Of a stretch of 64,000 bases of DNA, positions 16,907 to 25,843 are shown in pieces. The number at the start of each line of letters is the position of its first letter. Position 1 is the stretch's first letter. The notes beneath the pieces are model-generated. The model was not told the origin of the DNA. It was given only the letters and a program-made list of their open reading frames with translations, and did not search any database. Source of the DNA: Methanosarcina sp. UBA293 (lineage in GTDB: Archaea; Halobacteriota; Methanosarcinia; Methanosarcinales; Methanosarcinaceae); the NCBI GenBank assembly GCA_002499445.1, contig DALS01000064.1:17110-81109 (forward strand). The letters run 5' to 3'. The translations under genes were made by a program, and so were the position numbers.

Positions 16907-17980
16907 ATGCAGGACTTTATAAAGATTTCAAATGAAATCATCCCTCTGGAAAAATCAGCTATAACTATAAAAAATAAGAATCAAGAAAGGCTTGAATTTT
17001 TCGAAAAAAGAATTCAAGAAATTGATCTATTTGAGAAGGACATAAGGAACTCTATTGGAAACCTCACAGCTGAAGTATACGCACCTGAAATTCTAGAAGT
17101 CAAAGAGAGAACTCTTGAGACCTCCTCAAGCGTGGCGCTGGCAAAGAAAAACGAAAAACTTGCAGAGCTTGACAGAGAAAACAAACTGAATCTTATGGAA
17201 ACACAACAAATATATACAAGAATATTCTCATCCCTTAGTCCTTTTTTTGAAGACAGTATATATGGAGCTCAAAATGCGTACTACGCCTTCATAGAGGATA
17301 AAACGCTGAGGGGAAAGCAGATCAGTTTTGTTGACAATATACAGTACGAATTTGAACTAATTTTTACACAGGATACTCTAAAAGTAAAAGACCTGCAAAA
17401 CTTGACTTTGCCTATATGGACAAAGAGTGGAATTCTATCTAGGGAGAGAAAAGTAAAAAGACTCGATGTTTCCGACTTCTATATCACGAATGTTGAGTAC
17501 GAGGGAAATAATCTAAGAACCGTGTTCGAAGACAGGAATGCGGAAAACAGATTCATTGTCTCATCGGATGAGAAAGCTTTTCTGATCATGTACAGAGACT
17601 ACGAGATTACACGAGATGAAGAACTGGCTGCTGATTTAGATAGAGATTCAGTCGATAAGTTCATAATAAAAATAAAGGAGTTCTTCATAGAATCCGTGGT
17701 GTCTAAAAAGCTCAAACGTATAACACTTGACGGAAAAAACGTAATTGAAGAAAATAGAGTTTTTGATTGTCTTAAGTTAATTGCTTCCATATACGGAAAA
17801 CTGGTAATTGAGTGCCTTGAAAAAGGATATACTGAGGGAGAAATTACCATCAAGATCGAGGAGCCTGAAGGGATCAGGACAGAGAAATATCTTGAGAAAT
17901 CGGAAGTTTCCAGAGAACTCTCAACCATTGGAAGTGAAGGACAGGAGCTCGCCAAACTCTTGAGAGTTGTTGAACCTTGA
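16907..17980 (+). CDS. Unknown coiled-coil protein preceding a P-type ATPase
   Basis: This is a cytoplasmic-looking protein of 357 aa or slightly more; I do not recognise a family. Residues about 15-110 are charged and helical (coiled coil likely). The middle is mixed alpha/beta with aromatic residues, and the C-terminal 100 residues are acidic. No signal peptide or membrane segment is seen. The first ATG (16907) has no SD, while protein-like sequence (RYTFQDSTDFPVQRDFIQD) continues upstream to a G6 run at 16835-16840, so the true N-terminus is probably about 20 residues earlier. It ends 31 bp before the MgtA-type ATPase on the same strand and may act with it (inferred). Confidence 0.7.
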   Translation: MQDFIKISNEIIPLEKSAITIKNKNQERLEFFEKRIQEIDLFEKDIRNSIGNLTAEVYAPEILEVKERTLETSSSVALAKKNEKLAELDRENKLNLMETQQIYTRIFSSLSPFFEDSIYGAQNAYYAFIEDKTLRGKQISFVDNIQYEFELIFTQDTLKVKDLQNLTLPIWTKSGILSRERKVKRLDVSDFYITNVEYEGNNLRTVFEDRNAENRFIVSSDEKAFLIMYRDYEITRDEELAADLDRDSVDKFIIKIKEFFIESVVSKKLKRITLDGKNVIEENRVFDCLKLIASIYGKLVIECLEKGYTEGEITIKIEEPEGIRTEKYLEKSEVSRELSTIGSEGQELAKLLRVVEP

Positions 17981-18011
17981 GAAGTTAAACGAGTAAGTAG
18001 GGGGAATTCTG

Positions 18012-20540
18012 TTGACGCAGATTCCTGATAACTTTGAATTCTGGAGCGTTCCAGTACCCGAAATGTTACAGAAACTGCAAACAACAGCCGAAGGCTTGAG
18101 TAGCTCTGAAAGTAGCGAGCGTCTTAAAAAGTATGGTGCCAATCTTCTTAAACCCAAAAAAAGTTCAGATGCCCTTAGAATCTTACTTTCCCAGTTCAAG
18201 AGCCCGATTACTATCATTTTGCTTTTTGCTGCTGGGCTTTCTTTCTCTCTTGGTGATACTACAGATACTATAATTATTGTAACCATTGTTTTTATCAGCA
18301 GTCTGCTGGGTTTCTGGCAGGAAAAAGGAGCTGCTGATGCCTTTGAGAAATTGCTCAGCGCAGTTGAGGTAAAGGCAGCAGTATTAAGAGATAAGGAAGA
18401 AAAAGAAGTTCCTATAGAACAGATCGTGCCAGGAGATATAATAATCCTCAATGCAGGCGATATAATTCCTGCTGATTGCCTCATTCTTGAATCAAAGGGA
18501 CTTTTTGTCAATGAGGCCACTCTTACTGGAGAGACCTATCCTGTAGAGAAGTCAACAAAAACATTGAAAGCAGAGACCTCTCTTGCGCAGCGTACAAATT
18601 CCCTCTGGATGGGAACAAGCGTGGAAAGCGGAAGTGGAAGAGCCCTGGTAGTGTTTACAGGAAAAAAAACCGAATTTGGAGAAATCTCGGAAGAGTTAAA
18701 AACCAGTACTCCAGAAACTGAGTTTGAAAGAGGTATAGCAAAATTTGGCCATTTTCTATTGGAAGTTACCATGCTGATGGTTATTGCAATCTTTGCAATC
18801 AACGTCTATCTTCAGCGTCCTATTCTGGATTCTTTCCTTTTCTCCCTTGCTCTTGCAGTTGGGCTTACGCCACAGCTTTTGCCTGCGATTATAAGTGTTA
18901 ACCTATCTCACGGCGCAAGAGAGATGGCACAAAATAAAGTGATTGTCAAGAGATTAGCCTCAATTGAAAACCTCGGTAGCATGAATTTATTATGCTCCGA
19001 CAAAACTGGCACTTTGACCGAAGGGGAATTGAAACTCCACTCTTTCCAGGATATGAAAGGAGGTCAGAATGAAAAGATCCTTCTTTATGCCAGTCTCAAT
19101 GCCTATTATCAGAAAGGCTTTAAAAACCCTATTGACAGAGCAATCTTGGCACAAAGCAAACTCGATCTGACTGAATATAGAAGTCTGGATGAGGTTCCTT
19201 ATGATTTCGTACGTAGACGATTAAGCATTCTTGTCTCTAAAAATAATAAAAGTCTAATGATCACTAAAGGTGCGCTCTCAAATATTCTTGAGATTTGCAC
19301 CTTAGCAGAGATTGAACTTGAAAAAACTGTAGAAATTTCTGAGGTCAAGGACCAAATCGAACAGCAGTTTAAAGAGTTCAGCGAAAAAGAGTTTCGGACA
19401 CTCGGAATTGCATACAGGGACATGGATCAGCAGACTAAGATAGAAAAAGAACAGGAAAACGGAATGACTTTTCTCGGATTTCTCTTGTTTTTCGACCCGC
19501 TAAAGCCAGATATTGCAAAAACGATAGAAAACATGGGGCAGCTTGGGATTTCTCTAAAAATTATTACCGGAGATAATAGGCTTGTGGCTGCCAGTATTAG
19601 CCAGGAGGTAGGGTTCAAAGCCTCAAAAATTCTAACTGGAAGCGAACTTAATCGGATATCAACCGAGGCTCTTGTAAGAAAAGTAAATGATATTGACATC
19701 TTTGCCGAGGTAGAGCCAAGTCAGAAAGAGCGTATTATCCTTGCACTTAAGAAGAGAGGAAATGTTGTTGGATATATGGGAGACGGCATTAATGACGCAT
19801 CGGCTCTTCATGCAGCTGATGTTGGAATCTCGGTTGACAGTGCTGCTGATGTCGCCAAAGAAGCCGCAGATATTGTGCTTATGGAAAAAAGCCTGGATGC
19901 ACTTGTTGAAGGCGTAAAAGGTGGAAGAAAAACTTTCGCCAATACCCTGAAGTACGTTTTTATGGCTACAAGTGCGAATTTCGGGAATATGTTTAGCATG
20001 GCAGGAGCGTCCCTTTTCTTGCCATTTCTTCCCCTGCTGCCCACACAAATCCTGTTAACCAATTTATTGACCGATTTCCCGGAAATGACCATAGCCACAG
20101 ATACCGTCGATAAAGAGCTGATCGATGAGCCACATCGGTGGGATATAGATTTCATCCGCAAATTCATGATTGTATTTGGTTTTACAAGCTCAGTTTTCGA
20201 TTACTTAACCTTCGGTGTTCTGCTTTTCCTGCTACCTGGTATGATAGATCAATTCAGGACCGGCTGGTTTACTGAGTCAGTTATTTCAGCATCCCTTATA
20301 GTACTGGTAATCCGGAGTAGAAAGTCTTTTTTCAAGAGTAAGCCAGGGAAATATCTGCTTGTAGCAACTATATTGATCGTAGTCCTGACTCTTTGCTTCC
20401 CGTTAACTCCTTTTGCAGCACCTTTTAGCTTTAAACCTCTATCGTTACAGATTATTTTAGTTCTCGGAGCCATAATAGGATTGTATATCTTTGCAGCTGA
20501 AACAATAAAGAGAGTTTTTTATAAAAAAGTAAAATTTTGA
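18012..20540 (+). CDS. mgtA: Magnesium-importing P-type ATPase (MgtA/MgtB type)
   Basis: This is an ATP-driven membrane transporter of 842 aa in class P3B. It has an N-terminal cation-ATPase domain, TM1-2 (about 55-100), the actuator with TLTGETYPVEK, and TM4 with LALAVGLTPQLLPAIISV, which is typical of MgtA. The phosphorylation site is D330 in SDKTGTLT, with the hinge GYMGDGINDASALHAADV and six C-terminal helices. A TTG start is set by the G5 SD (18000-18004) 7 bp upstream. It follows the unknown coiled-coil gene by 31 bp. The family imports Mg2+ or similar divalent cations; exact ion choice cannot be read here. I did not see a Mg-responsive leader. Confidence 0.9.
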   Translation: MTQIPDNFEFWSVPVPEMLQKLQTTAEGLSSSESSERLKKYGANLLKPKKSSDALRILLSQFKSPITIILLFAAGLSFSLGDTTDTIIIVTIVFISSLLGFWQEKGAADAFEKLLSAVEVKAAVLRDKEEKEVPIEQIVPGDIIILNAGDIIPADCLILESKGLFVNEATLTGETYPVEKSTKTLKAETSLAQRTNSLWMGTSVESGSGRALVVFTGKKTEFGEISEELKTSTPETEFERGIAKFGHFLLEVTMLMVIAIFAINVYLQRPILDSFLFSLALAVGLTPQLLPAIISVNLSHGAREMAQNKVIVKRLASIENLGSMNLLCSDKTGTLTEGELKLHSFQDMKGGQNEKILLYASLNAYYQKGFKNPIDRAILAQSKLDLTEYRSLDEVPYDFVRRRLSILVSKNNKSLMITKGALSNILEICTLAEIELEKTVEISEVKDQIEQQFKEFSEKEFRTLGIAYRDMDQQTKIEKEQENGMTFLGFLLFFDPLKPDIAKTIENMGQLGISLKIITGDNRLVAASISQEVGFKASKILTGSELNRISTEALVRKVNDIDIFAEVEPSQKERIILALKKRGNVVGYMGDGINDASALHAADVGISVDSAADVAKEAADIVLMEKSLDALVEGVKGGRKTFANTLKYVFMATSANFGNMFSMAGASLFLPFLPLLPTQILLTNLLTDFPEMTIATDTVDKELIDEPHRWDIDFIRKFMIVFGFTSSVFDYLTFGVLLFLLPGMIDQFRTGWFTESVISASLIVLVIRSRKSFFKSKPGKYLLVATILIVVLTLCFPLTPFAAPFSFKPLSLQIILVLGAIIGLYIFAAETIKRVFYKKVKF

Positions 20541-20595
20541 GAACGGCCTGTAGTGACAGCGTGCTGACAGGAAAAGCCCCGTTTTACCTGAGTTG

Positions 20596-20802
20596 CTACA
20601 GTTTCCCTTCTTCATGACCTGCCCCTTCCGGCAGGAAGGGAGTAAAAATAACAACTATAAGCAATAAAAAAAAAGTGCCATAGACTCGAGTCGTTGCCTC
20701 AAACGTAGCATAGAAGATGAAAATCGTGAGCATGACCCAGACAATGAAGCTGAGCTGAAGAGCTATTTTTACTCTGTATAGTTTTTCCGTGTTTTCACTC
20801 AA
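20596..20802 (-). CDS. Small two-helix membrane protein
   Basis: This is a hypothetical protein of 68 aa with two transmembrane segments (ALQLSFIVWVMLTIFIFYA and GTFFLLLIVVIFTPFL) and a short charged tail. A TTG at 20802 (MSENTEKLYRVK) is chosen because SD AGGGGGAT lies five bases before it; a TTG at 20817 would overlap that SD. It is convergent with the MgtA gene, 55 bp away. No family is recognised. Confidence 0.55.
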   Translation of the reverse strand: MSENTEKLYRVKIALQLSFIVWVMLTIFIFYATFEATTRVYGTFFLLLIVVIFTPFLPEGAGHEEGKL

Positions 20803-21104
20803 GCAAATCCCCCTCAAAAATGCCTTCTTAAAATCCCAAGTAAAAATGATTCACGATTAGATAAATAGTGTTTGTTTGAAAGAAAGATCTAGAGACTTCA
20901 AAAATATAAATTTTGGACTCTTTAAAGAGCTGCCTGAAACTGCTGAAAACCTTGCGCTTGGGAATATTAAAGGCTGCAAACTCCAGCACTCTTATACAGG
21001 CATACAGGCAAATGAATTTGGTCCTACAATATCAGGCTCAGCTTTAATAAATAGAGTTTCCACTACAAACAACGAAATTTGACAATATAGATTAAAATAA
21101 AAAA

Positions 21105-22814
21105 TTAAATCTCAATAAACTGTAGCAAATAATTTCCTTCACTTACTCGCTTGAGGAAGTCTCCTCTGTCAGTGTAAGGGATTCCAGCAATTATAGAATC
21201 CGCAGCTTTCCTGCCAAGTCCAGGAAGTTCCCTAATAAGATTGGGAGAAGCGGTGTTTATACTCAGAGGGTAAGGAACACCAGTAATCGAACGCATCCCA
21301 TGCCCTGTAACCGTTACGTCAGTAAATTTCCGTAAAGGCAGAGAAGCAGGAATTCCTACTAACAAGGGATATGAGCCAAGTTGCCTTCCAAAAGTAATCC
21401 CTTTTTCGTGTATTTCACACATCACACTCCTGAGTACTGTACCTTCAGGCACAACGCGCCGCAGCATTGGAAGGTCAATCTTCTTCCTTACCCGTTCCTT
21501 GTAGTCAAGAAAGAGCCTCTTGTGTTTCTTTGTGGCTTCGTCTTTTCCGTATATTGGGGTTCCCGGAAAAGCCATAACCTGGCGGATATTGATCCTTCGC
21601 AGGAGCAAATCCGAGTCAAGCACATGCTTCAGGAAATCATAATTGAGCTGGAAAGTTTTCTTAGATTCGCCCATCAGCCCATGCACGAAGTTGATGCCTG
21701 GAAGTATTTCAGGAAGTCCATTTGCCCCTCGAATGGCTCCAAACTTGTTCACAAGTTTGATCGCCTCAAATACCTCATCAGGGGTTGCCTTAAGGGAATT
21801 CGCCTTAATTACTGCCCTATCTGCACTCTCCATTCCAAAAGCGATTACATCTCCTGATGTATGATATTTAATAATAGTCTTCAGAATCTGCTCAGACTCT
21901 TCAGGATAAGCCGCAAGTGTAATCGGGTTTGCGTTATCCATATGGAGCACTGACAGCTCTGGAGCTGAGTTTCGGATTCCTGTGTAGAGCCTTTCAATAG
22001 CCTCTGGATTGGGCTTTGGGACAGGTCCTCCAGTATCCGTGCCATGATAGGAAAAAAGGTCAGGCTGCCTGCCTATCCTGAAATAGCGGGCTCCGTGAGA
22101 GTAAAGGGCGGATGCCTCGGAGATTACATCTTCAACTGGTCGGTAGTCAGATACCCCATAAAAAGGTTCTGTGCAGAAGGAGCAGTGAACCTGTCTGCCG
22201 CAGCCCCTGTAGGTCTCAAGTTCGCACATGCAGTAAGGATAATCAGGGTGTTGTCTGATCAAAAAAGCCCCTCTGGGTCCCCAACGCCCGATTTCGGCTG
22301 TTGTCCTGAAACGGGGATCTACAGCCTCAGGATCTCTTAGTTTCGCAGGAGAAACGTCTTTAATGTCGTCCTTAAAAAGATCATAAACAAAAGCTTCAAG
22401 GTCCATTCTGGCAAGCACGGTATTTACAAGGTTTACTCCGCCCCTAGTATCTTTTGCAGCCTTTCCGCCTTCGCTGCTGAAACCAAGCCTTATAGGACCG
22501 CCTATAACTTTTACTCCTTGTGCAGTCCGGAAAATTGTCTCGATTTCCCCAAGCGTAATTGGGGAAGCCCGAAGATATCTACCTGGCACAGTCATACCTG
22601 CTATAACAATAACAAGGTCTGCTCTTCCTACAAGTTCCGCTGCCCCGGGCGGATTTTCTCGCAGGGTATCAATGGTTAAGTAGTGAATGTCCTTTTCGGA
22701 AAGCCCGCGTTCTCTGAGAGCGCCTGCTATATAACGCGGATAGGGAGATAGGTAAGGAGGGACTCCAAGGCAGGCAGGTTCGTCCACATAGCCGTCTATA
22801 ACAAGTGCTTTCAT
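21105..22814 (-). CDS. Radical SAM protein with N-terminal B12-binding-like domain and C-terminal HhH
   Basis: This archaeal radical SAM enzyme of 569 aa has unknown substrate. The N-terminal 150 residues (MKALVIDGYVDEPACLGVPP...) resemble a cobalamin-binding-like fold. The cluster cysteines are C205, C211 and C214 (CGRQVHCSFC), a CX5CX2C variant seen in this archaeal family rather than the usual CX3CX2C. A radical-SAM barrel continues to about 430 (DNANPITLAAYP, GLPEILPGINFVHGLMGE). The C-terminus carries a helix-hairpin-helix-like motif (LIRELPGLGRKAADSIIAG), which suggests a nucleic-acid substrate such as tRNA or DNA (inferred). The gene is monocistronic. Confidence 0.85.
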   Translation of the reverse strand: MKALVIDGYVDEPACLGVPPYLSPYPRYIAGALRERGLSEKDIHYLTIDTLRENPPGAAELVGRADLVIVIAGMTVPGRYLRASPITLGEIETIFRTAQGVKVIGGPIRLGFSSEGGKAAKDTRGGVNLVNTVLARMDLEAFVYDLFKDDIKDVSPAKLRDPEAVDPRFRTTAEIGRWGPRGAFLIRQHPDYPYCMCELETYRGCGRQVHCSFCTEPFYGVSDYRPVEDVISEASALYSHGARYFRIGRQPDLFSYHGTDTGGPVPKPNPEAIERLYTGIRNSAPELSVLHMDNANPITLAAYPEESEQILKTIIKYHTSGDVIAFGMESADRAVIKANSLKATPDEVFEAIKLVNKFGAIRGANGLPEILPGINFVHGLMGESKKTFQLNYDFLKHVLDSDLLLRRINIRQVMAFPGTPIYGKDEATKKHKRLFLDYKERVRKKIDLPMLRRVVPEGTVLRSVMCEIHEKGITFGRQLGSYPLLVGIPASLPLRKFTDVTVTGHGMRSITGVPYPLSINTASPNLIRELPGLGRKAADSIIAGIPYTDRGDFLKRVSEGNYLLQFIEI

Positions 22815-23072
22815 GTCAATTCTTGTTTCCGTTATGTCAATTATTTTTCCATTACCTTCTTGTTTTCATTTGCTTGGTAGTCGAAAGTATACAGTCCAAT
22901 CAAGCATAAATTAAAGGTAGATGTAGAGTAAATTAAAGGTAGATGTAGACAAATAATGGTATAAAAAGCCTATATGCAAAGAAAGTATAGAATAAAAAGC
23001 GATGTCGCTCCGAAACAGTGAAACTGGTTGAAAGATAAAAGAAATAAGAAAATGATTAAAGAAAATGATTAG
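22815..23072. other. Spacer between the radical SAM gene and tRNA-His
   Basis: This spacer is AT-rich and contains the 21-bp direct repeat listed separately. It also holds the promoter of the radical SAM gene at its left part, read on the minus strand. I see no gene. Confidence 0.5.
22907..22949. repeat. Two-copy 21-bp tandem repeat
   Basis: The unit at 22907-22927 is repeated exactly at 22929-22949 with one base between (core AATTAAAGGTAGATGTAG). It lies upstream of the radical SAM gene and downstream of tRNA-His, possibly a replication-slippage duplication. Confidence 0.75.
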
Positions 23073-23145
23073 GGCCGGGACCGAGAATTGAACTCGGATC
23101 GTAGCCTCCACAGGGCCACAGGATAACCTCTACCCTACCCCGGCC
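23073..23145 (-). tRNA. tRNA-His (GUG)
   Basis: This folds by eye into a full cloverleaf: an acceptor stem GCCGGGG/TCCCGGC, preceded by an encoded extra G(-1) that pairs with C73, as is diagnostic for tRNA-His. The D stem is GGG..TCC with GG in the loop, the anticodon stem TGGCC/GGCTA with loop CTGTGGA (anticodon GTG at 23109-23111), and the T stem CCGAG/CTCGG with TTCAATT loop. CCA is not encoded, so the CCA enzyme (cca, 39.6-41.0 kb) must add it. There is no intron. Confidence 0.93.
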
Positions 23146-23193
23146 ACAGGGGTCTGGTACTTCAGATTGAAGCAACCTATAGAAGGAGTTTTT

Positions 23194-23203
23194 TTATATA
23201 AAG
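23194..23203 (-). promoter_or_regulatory. TATA box of tRNA-His
   Basis: CTTTATATAA on the minus strand lies about 50 bp upstream of the tRNA 5' end. With the usual archaeal TATA-to-start distance of about 25 bp this gives a short 5' leader. Confidence 0.55.
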
Positions 23204-23308
23204 TTTTTGCCGGAAAGAACAGGAGACCCTCCCGTGGAAAGAAGAAACTTCTGTTTTCCGGCCCTCTGGGCGCGCAAGATTAGGTAAAATGTCCTGCCTA
23301 AATTAGTA

Positions 23309-24091
23309 TTAGAGTTCCTTAAGCTTTTCAAGGGCAAGTTTTGCAGCCTTTTCTCCCGATAGGAGCATACCTCCAAAGACAGGGCCCATTCTAGGGGCGC
23401 GTGTTGCGGCATTTGCAGCCATGCCAGCTACAATCAGGCCAGGATAGATCTCCTGGGTTGCATCGACTGCTAGGCGTTCGCCAACCTCTGACCACATGGG
23501 CTTTTCCCCAAGCAGCCCGAGTTCTCCAATTTTTGCATCGGGGATTTTCCTGAGAATGGTGTTACATACAACTGCATCATGCCCTGTCCCGTCAATTACG
23601 AGTTTTGTGCGGATCATGAGAGGATCCACATGCAAGCGTTGTGCCGTTATAGGCCCCCAGTTGATAACAATTCCAGTAACCCTATCATTTTCCCGAATCA
23701 TGACGTCTTCAAAGCTCACAAGGTTGAAAACTTCAGCCCCTGCTGAAGTTGCTCCTGCGATCAGTTTCCCAACAGACTCTACGGAATTTGCCACATAGTA
23801 CCCGGGCTGGTACTCTTTGTACCTGATCCCGAAATCGTCAAGGATGCGGCAGGCTTCTTCTTGCACAACTATGCGCGGGAACATCATACCACCAGCCCAC
23901 ATGCCGCCCCCGAGTGACAGCTTCTGTTCATAAATAGCGACCTTTGCCCCTGCCTCTGCAAGATACTTTGCAGCCACCAGGTTTGCAGGTCCCCCTCCTA
24001 TGAGTGCTACATCGATATCCGTATAATCTAGGAAAGTTCTAGAATACTCATCAAAAATTGCCCTTGTAATTATGACTTCATCAAGTTCCAT
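23309..24091 (-). CDS. thi4: Thi4-family sulfide-dependent thiazole synthase
   Basis: This enzyme makes the thiazole moiety of thiamine from NAD and glycine. At 260 aa it has a FAD/NAD-binding GGGPANLVAAKYLAEAG motif, then GGGMWAGGMMFPRIVV, the central HVDPLMIRTK, and the C-terminal GMAANAATRAPRMGPVFGGM. In yeast Thi4 a Cys at the position of the His in HVDPL donates sulfur and is lost. The archaeal His form instead uses free sulfide and iron catalytically, which fits a strict anaerobe. The gene is monocistronic, just downstream of a large AT-rich spacer. Confidence 0.9.
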   Translation of the reverse strand: MELDEVIITRAIFDEYSRTFLDYTDIDVALIGGGPANLVAAKYLAEAGAKVAIYEQKLSLGGGMWAGGMMFPRIVVQEEACRILDDFGIRYKEYQPGYYVANSVESVGKLIAGATSAGAEVFNLVSFEDVMIRENDRVTGIVINWGPITAQRLHVDPLMIRTKLVIDGTGHDAVVCNTILRKIPDAKIGELGLLGEKPMWSEVGERLAVDATQEIYPGLIVAGMAANAATRAPRMGPVFGGMLLSGEKAAKLALEKLKEL

Positions 24092-24279
24092 TTTAATCTC
24101 TCATAAAGCTTATAAGGTTGAAAGCCAGGAAAAAATTCAGGGCTTTCCAGAAGGAAATCAGGAATTGTTAACCCTGATCCATAATCATTGAATTCACATT
24201 CTGATACAGGGCATTGCTATTAAAGTTGTTGGAATCGATGAGTAGAAAACCGAAAAATAAACTCAAAAGGTTAGAATAA

Positions 24280-24513
24280 TTGAAAGGTACAACATTCGAT
24301 ATCTTGATAAATAAAGATCAAACCGGTGTTCCAGGATATTTTCAAGCTGTATTTTTAACATATCATGAACTGTTAATAGAAGAGGGCAAGATAAGAGGGC
24401 AAGATAACAAAAAATTAGCGTCAAAATTAAACGACATTGGTGGACACATACATGTATATAAAGGAGGGGGAAAATGGAGTGCAGAAAATACAAAAACAAT
24501 TCTGTATATATAA
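24280..24513 (+). CDS. Hypothetical 77-aa protein, possibly a gene fragment
   Basis: The reading frame looks protein-like (TGVPGYFQAVFLTYHEL, DIGGHIHVYKGGGKWSAENT). It has a weak TTG start with no clear SD and contains an exact 13-bp tandem duplication (24381-24393, 24394-24406) that changes the frame after it. It may be the remaining C-terminal piece of a larger protein. I do not recognise the family with confidence. Confidence 0.4.
   Translation: MKGTTFDILINKDQTGVPGYFQAVFLTYHELLIEEGKIRGQDNKKLASKLNDIGGHIHVYKGGGKWSAENTKTILYI
24381..24406. repeat. Exact 13-bp tandem duplication
   Basis: AGAGGGCAAGATA occurs twice in a row inside the 77-aa reading frame. Thirteen is not a multiple of three, so the duplication (or a loss elsewhere) altered the reading frame. 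Confidence 0.85.
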
Positions 24514-24661
24514 CCTTCAGACCCAATAATGTAGAATTGTACTTTAAGTTGCTCATTGCCCAACCATAATCATAGCCTGTAGAATTGAAAATAAGATGGG
24601 CAATAAGCAACTGATTCTGAACTACTTAAAATTGGCTGATACAGTAATATAGAAGGACAGG

Positions 24662-25201
24662 TCAAATATTCTGTTCAGCCTCTCCTCCATTGGTAAAGAA
24701 CATTTTCTGACCTGTATCTCCGGAATAAAGTATAAGCTGCTCATTCTCAAGAGCTGCGGATTTTACATCAGTTAAAAGTGATAGATATTTGCTATCCATT
24801 GATTGAGGTCCGCATGCAACAAGTGTCATTACATGAGGATCAAGAGTTAAGCTATCTTCCTCCAGGTTATAGTTTCCACTGCCTCTGTTGCAATCGGCTT
24901 TGATATAATATGTACCATCGCGGAAGAAGGCAAGTGTATAATTCTCAGGATCAGACACTAAAGTTTTATTTTCAGAATTGAAAGACTGCTGGAAACCTGA
25001 CCACTGCCATTTGACATCTATTAAAGAATCAGCAGAAATTATGCTGGAGTTTGCCGGAGTTTTAACAGGTTCAGGAGAAGTTTCCCCTTGCTCGGTACAA
25101 CCTGGCGAGAAAGAAATCACAGTTATAACTAGGAAAGTAAAAAACAAAGAAGCTAGACCGATGGGTTTATTTCTTATTTTAACTCGCATTTTCCTTTTCA
25201 T
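24662..25201 (-). CDS. META-domain (HslJ-like) lipoprotein
   Basis: This is an exported lipoprotein of about 179 aa. It has a basic N-terminus, a hydrophobic segment LASLFFTFLVITVISF and a lipobox SPGC at about 34-35, followed by a Thr/Ser/Pro spacer. The META fold (about 60-170) shows VKWQWSGFQ, NYTLAFFRDGTYYIKADCNRGSGNY and LTLDPHVMTLVACG. META/HslJ proteins sit on the outer face of membranes; in bacteria they are linked to stress tolerance, but the archaeal role is not known. It is monocistronic with a long AT-rich upstream region. Confidence 0.85.
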   Translation of the reverse strand: MKRKMRVKIRNKPIGLASLFFTFLVITVISFSPGCTEQGETSPEPVKTPANSSIISADSLIDVKWQWSGFQQSFNSENKTLVSDPENYTLAFFRDGTYYIKADCNRGSGNYNLEEDSLTLDPHVMTLVACGPQSMDSKYLSLLTDVKSAALENEQLILYSGDTGQKMFFTNGGEAEQNI

Positions 25202-25470
25202 TGTATATCTCCCAAAGTGAGCTTGTAATCCGGTTAATCTTGGTGTATCTTTTAATCCAATGCATCTCTTTGATATAATATTTATTTAAACTTCAATTTG
25301 ATTCGCAGTCATCGGAAATTAACAGTAATCGAAAGTCAATGATGAAATATGTGAATCGATGTTTATGCTATCTGATTTGAGTTCAGAAATACAGATTCCT
25401 ATGTTTCTATAATCGACAAGGCTAACCTTATTGATAACAGAGGTTAATACTTGGATATGGGGGGAGAAGA
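25202..25470. other. Divergent intergenic region upstream of the META lipoprotein and Mop genes
   Basis: This AT-rich region contains the promoters of two divergent genes. TTTGATATAATATTTA at about 25270 is a good TATA-like stretch. I see nothing else. Confidence 0.45.
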
Positions 25471-25491
25471 ATAAAAATAAGCGCACGCAAT

Positions 25492-25680
25492 GTGCTGAAA
25501 GGCAAGGTAAAACGAATAGTACACGGATCCGTTAACTCAGAAGTAGCAGTTGAACTTCCGGGTGGTATGGAAATCACTTCCATTATTACAAAAAACTCAG
25601 CCGAAAATCTGGGTTTGAAAGAAGGGCATGAGGTATACGCAGTAATTAAAGCCACAAGCGTGATGTTGGCTTCTGACTGA
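25492..25680 (+). CDS. Mop/TOBE molybdate-binding (molbindin-like) protein
   Basis: This is a single-domain oxyanion-binding protein of the molbindin family that stores or senses molybdate or tungstate. LKGKVKRIVHGSVNSEVAVE and AVIKATSVMLASD are diagnostic. The family normally begins MKISARN..LKG, and exactly IKISARN is encoded upstream of this GTG, starting at an ATA at 25471 that follows a G-rich SD. The real start is therefore probably 25471 with a rare codon (see findings). Molybdenum or tungsten is needed for formylmethanofuran dehydrogenase in methanogens. Confidence 0.85.
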   Translation: MLKGKVKRIVHGSVNSEVAVELPGGMEITSIITKNSAENLGLKEGHEVYAVIKATSVMLASD

Positions 25681-25843
25681 CAAATGGAGTTTCAGTACTA
25701 CAGAATTACAAAATCTTATAAGGATTCTTGAAACCAAAACTGGATTTTACAACTAAAAGTAATTTCTGTTATCTAAAGTCAAATTGATATAAAAACAGTT
25801 TTTCCTGAGAATCACCTTGAGAATTGTATTATTGAATAAAGGA

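Noticed and set aside
20876..21082. 68-aa plus-strand frame after MgtA
   Set aside because: TTG start without SD, no family recognised, low protein-like character; not supported.
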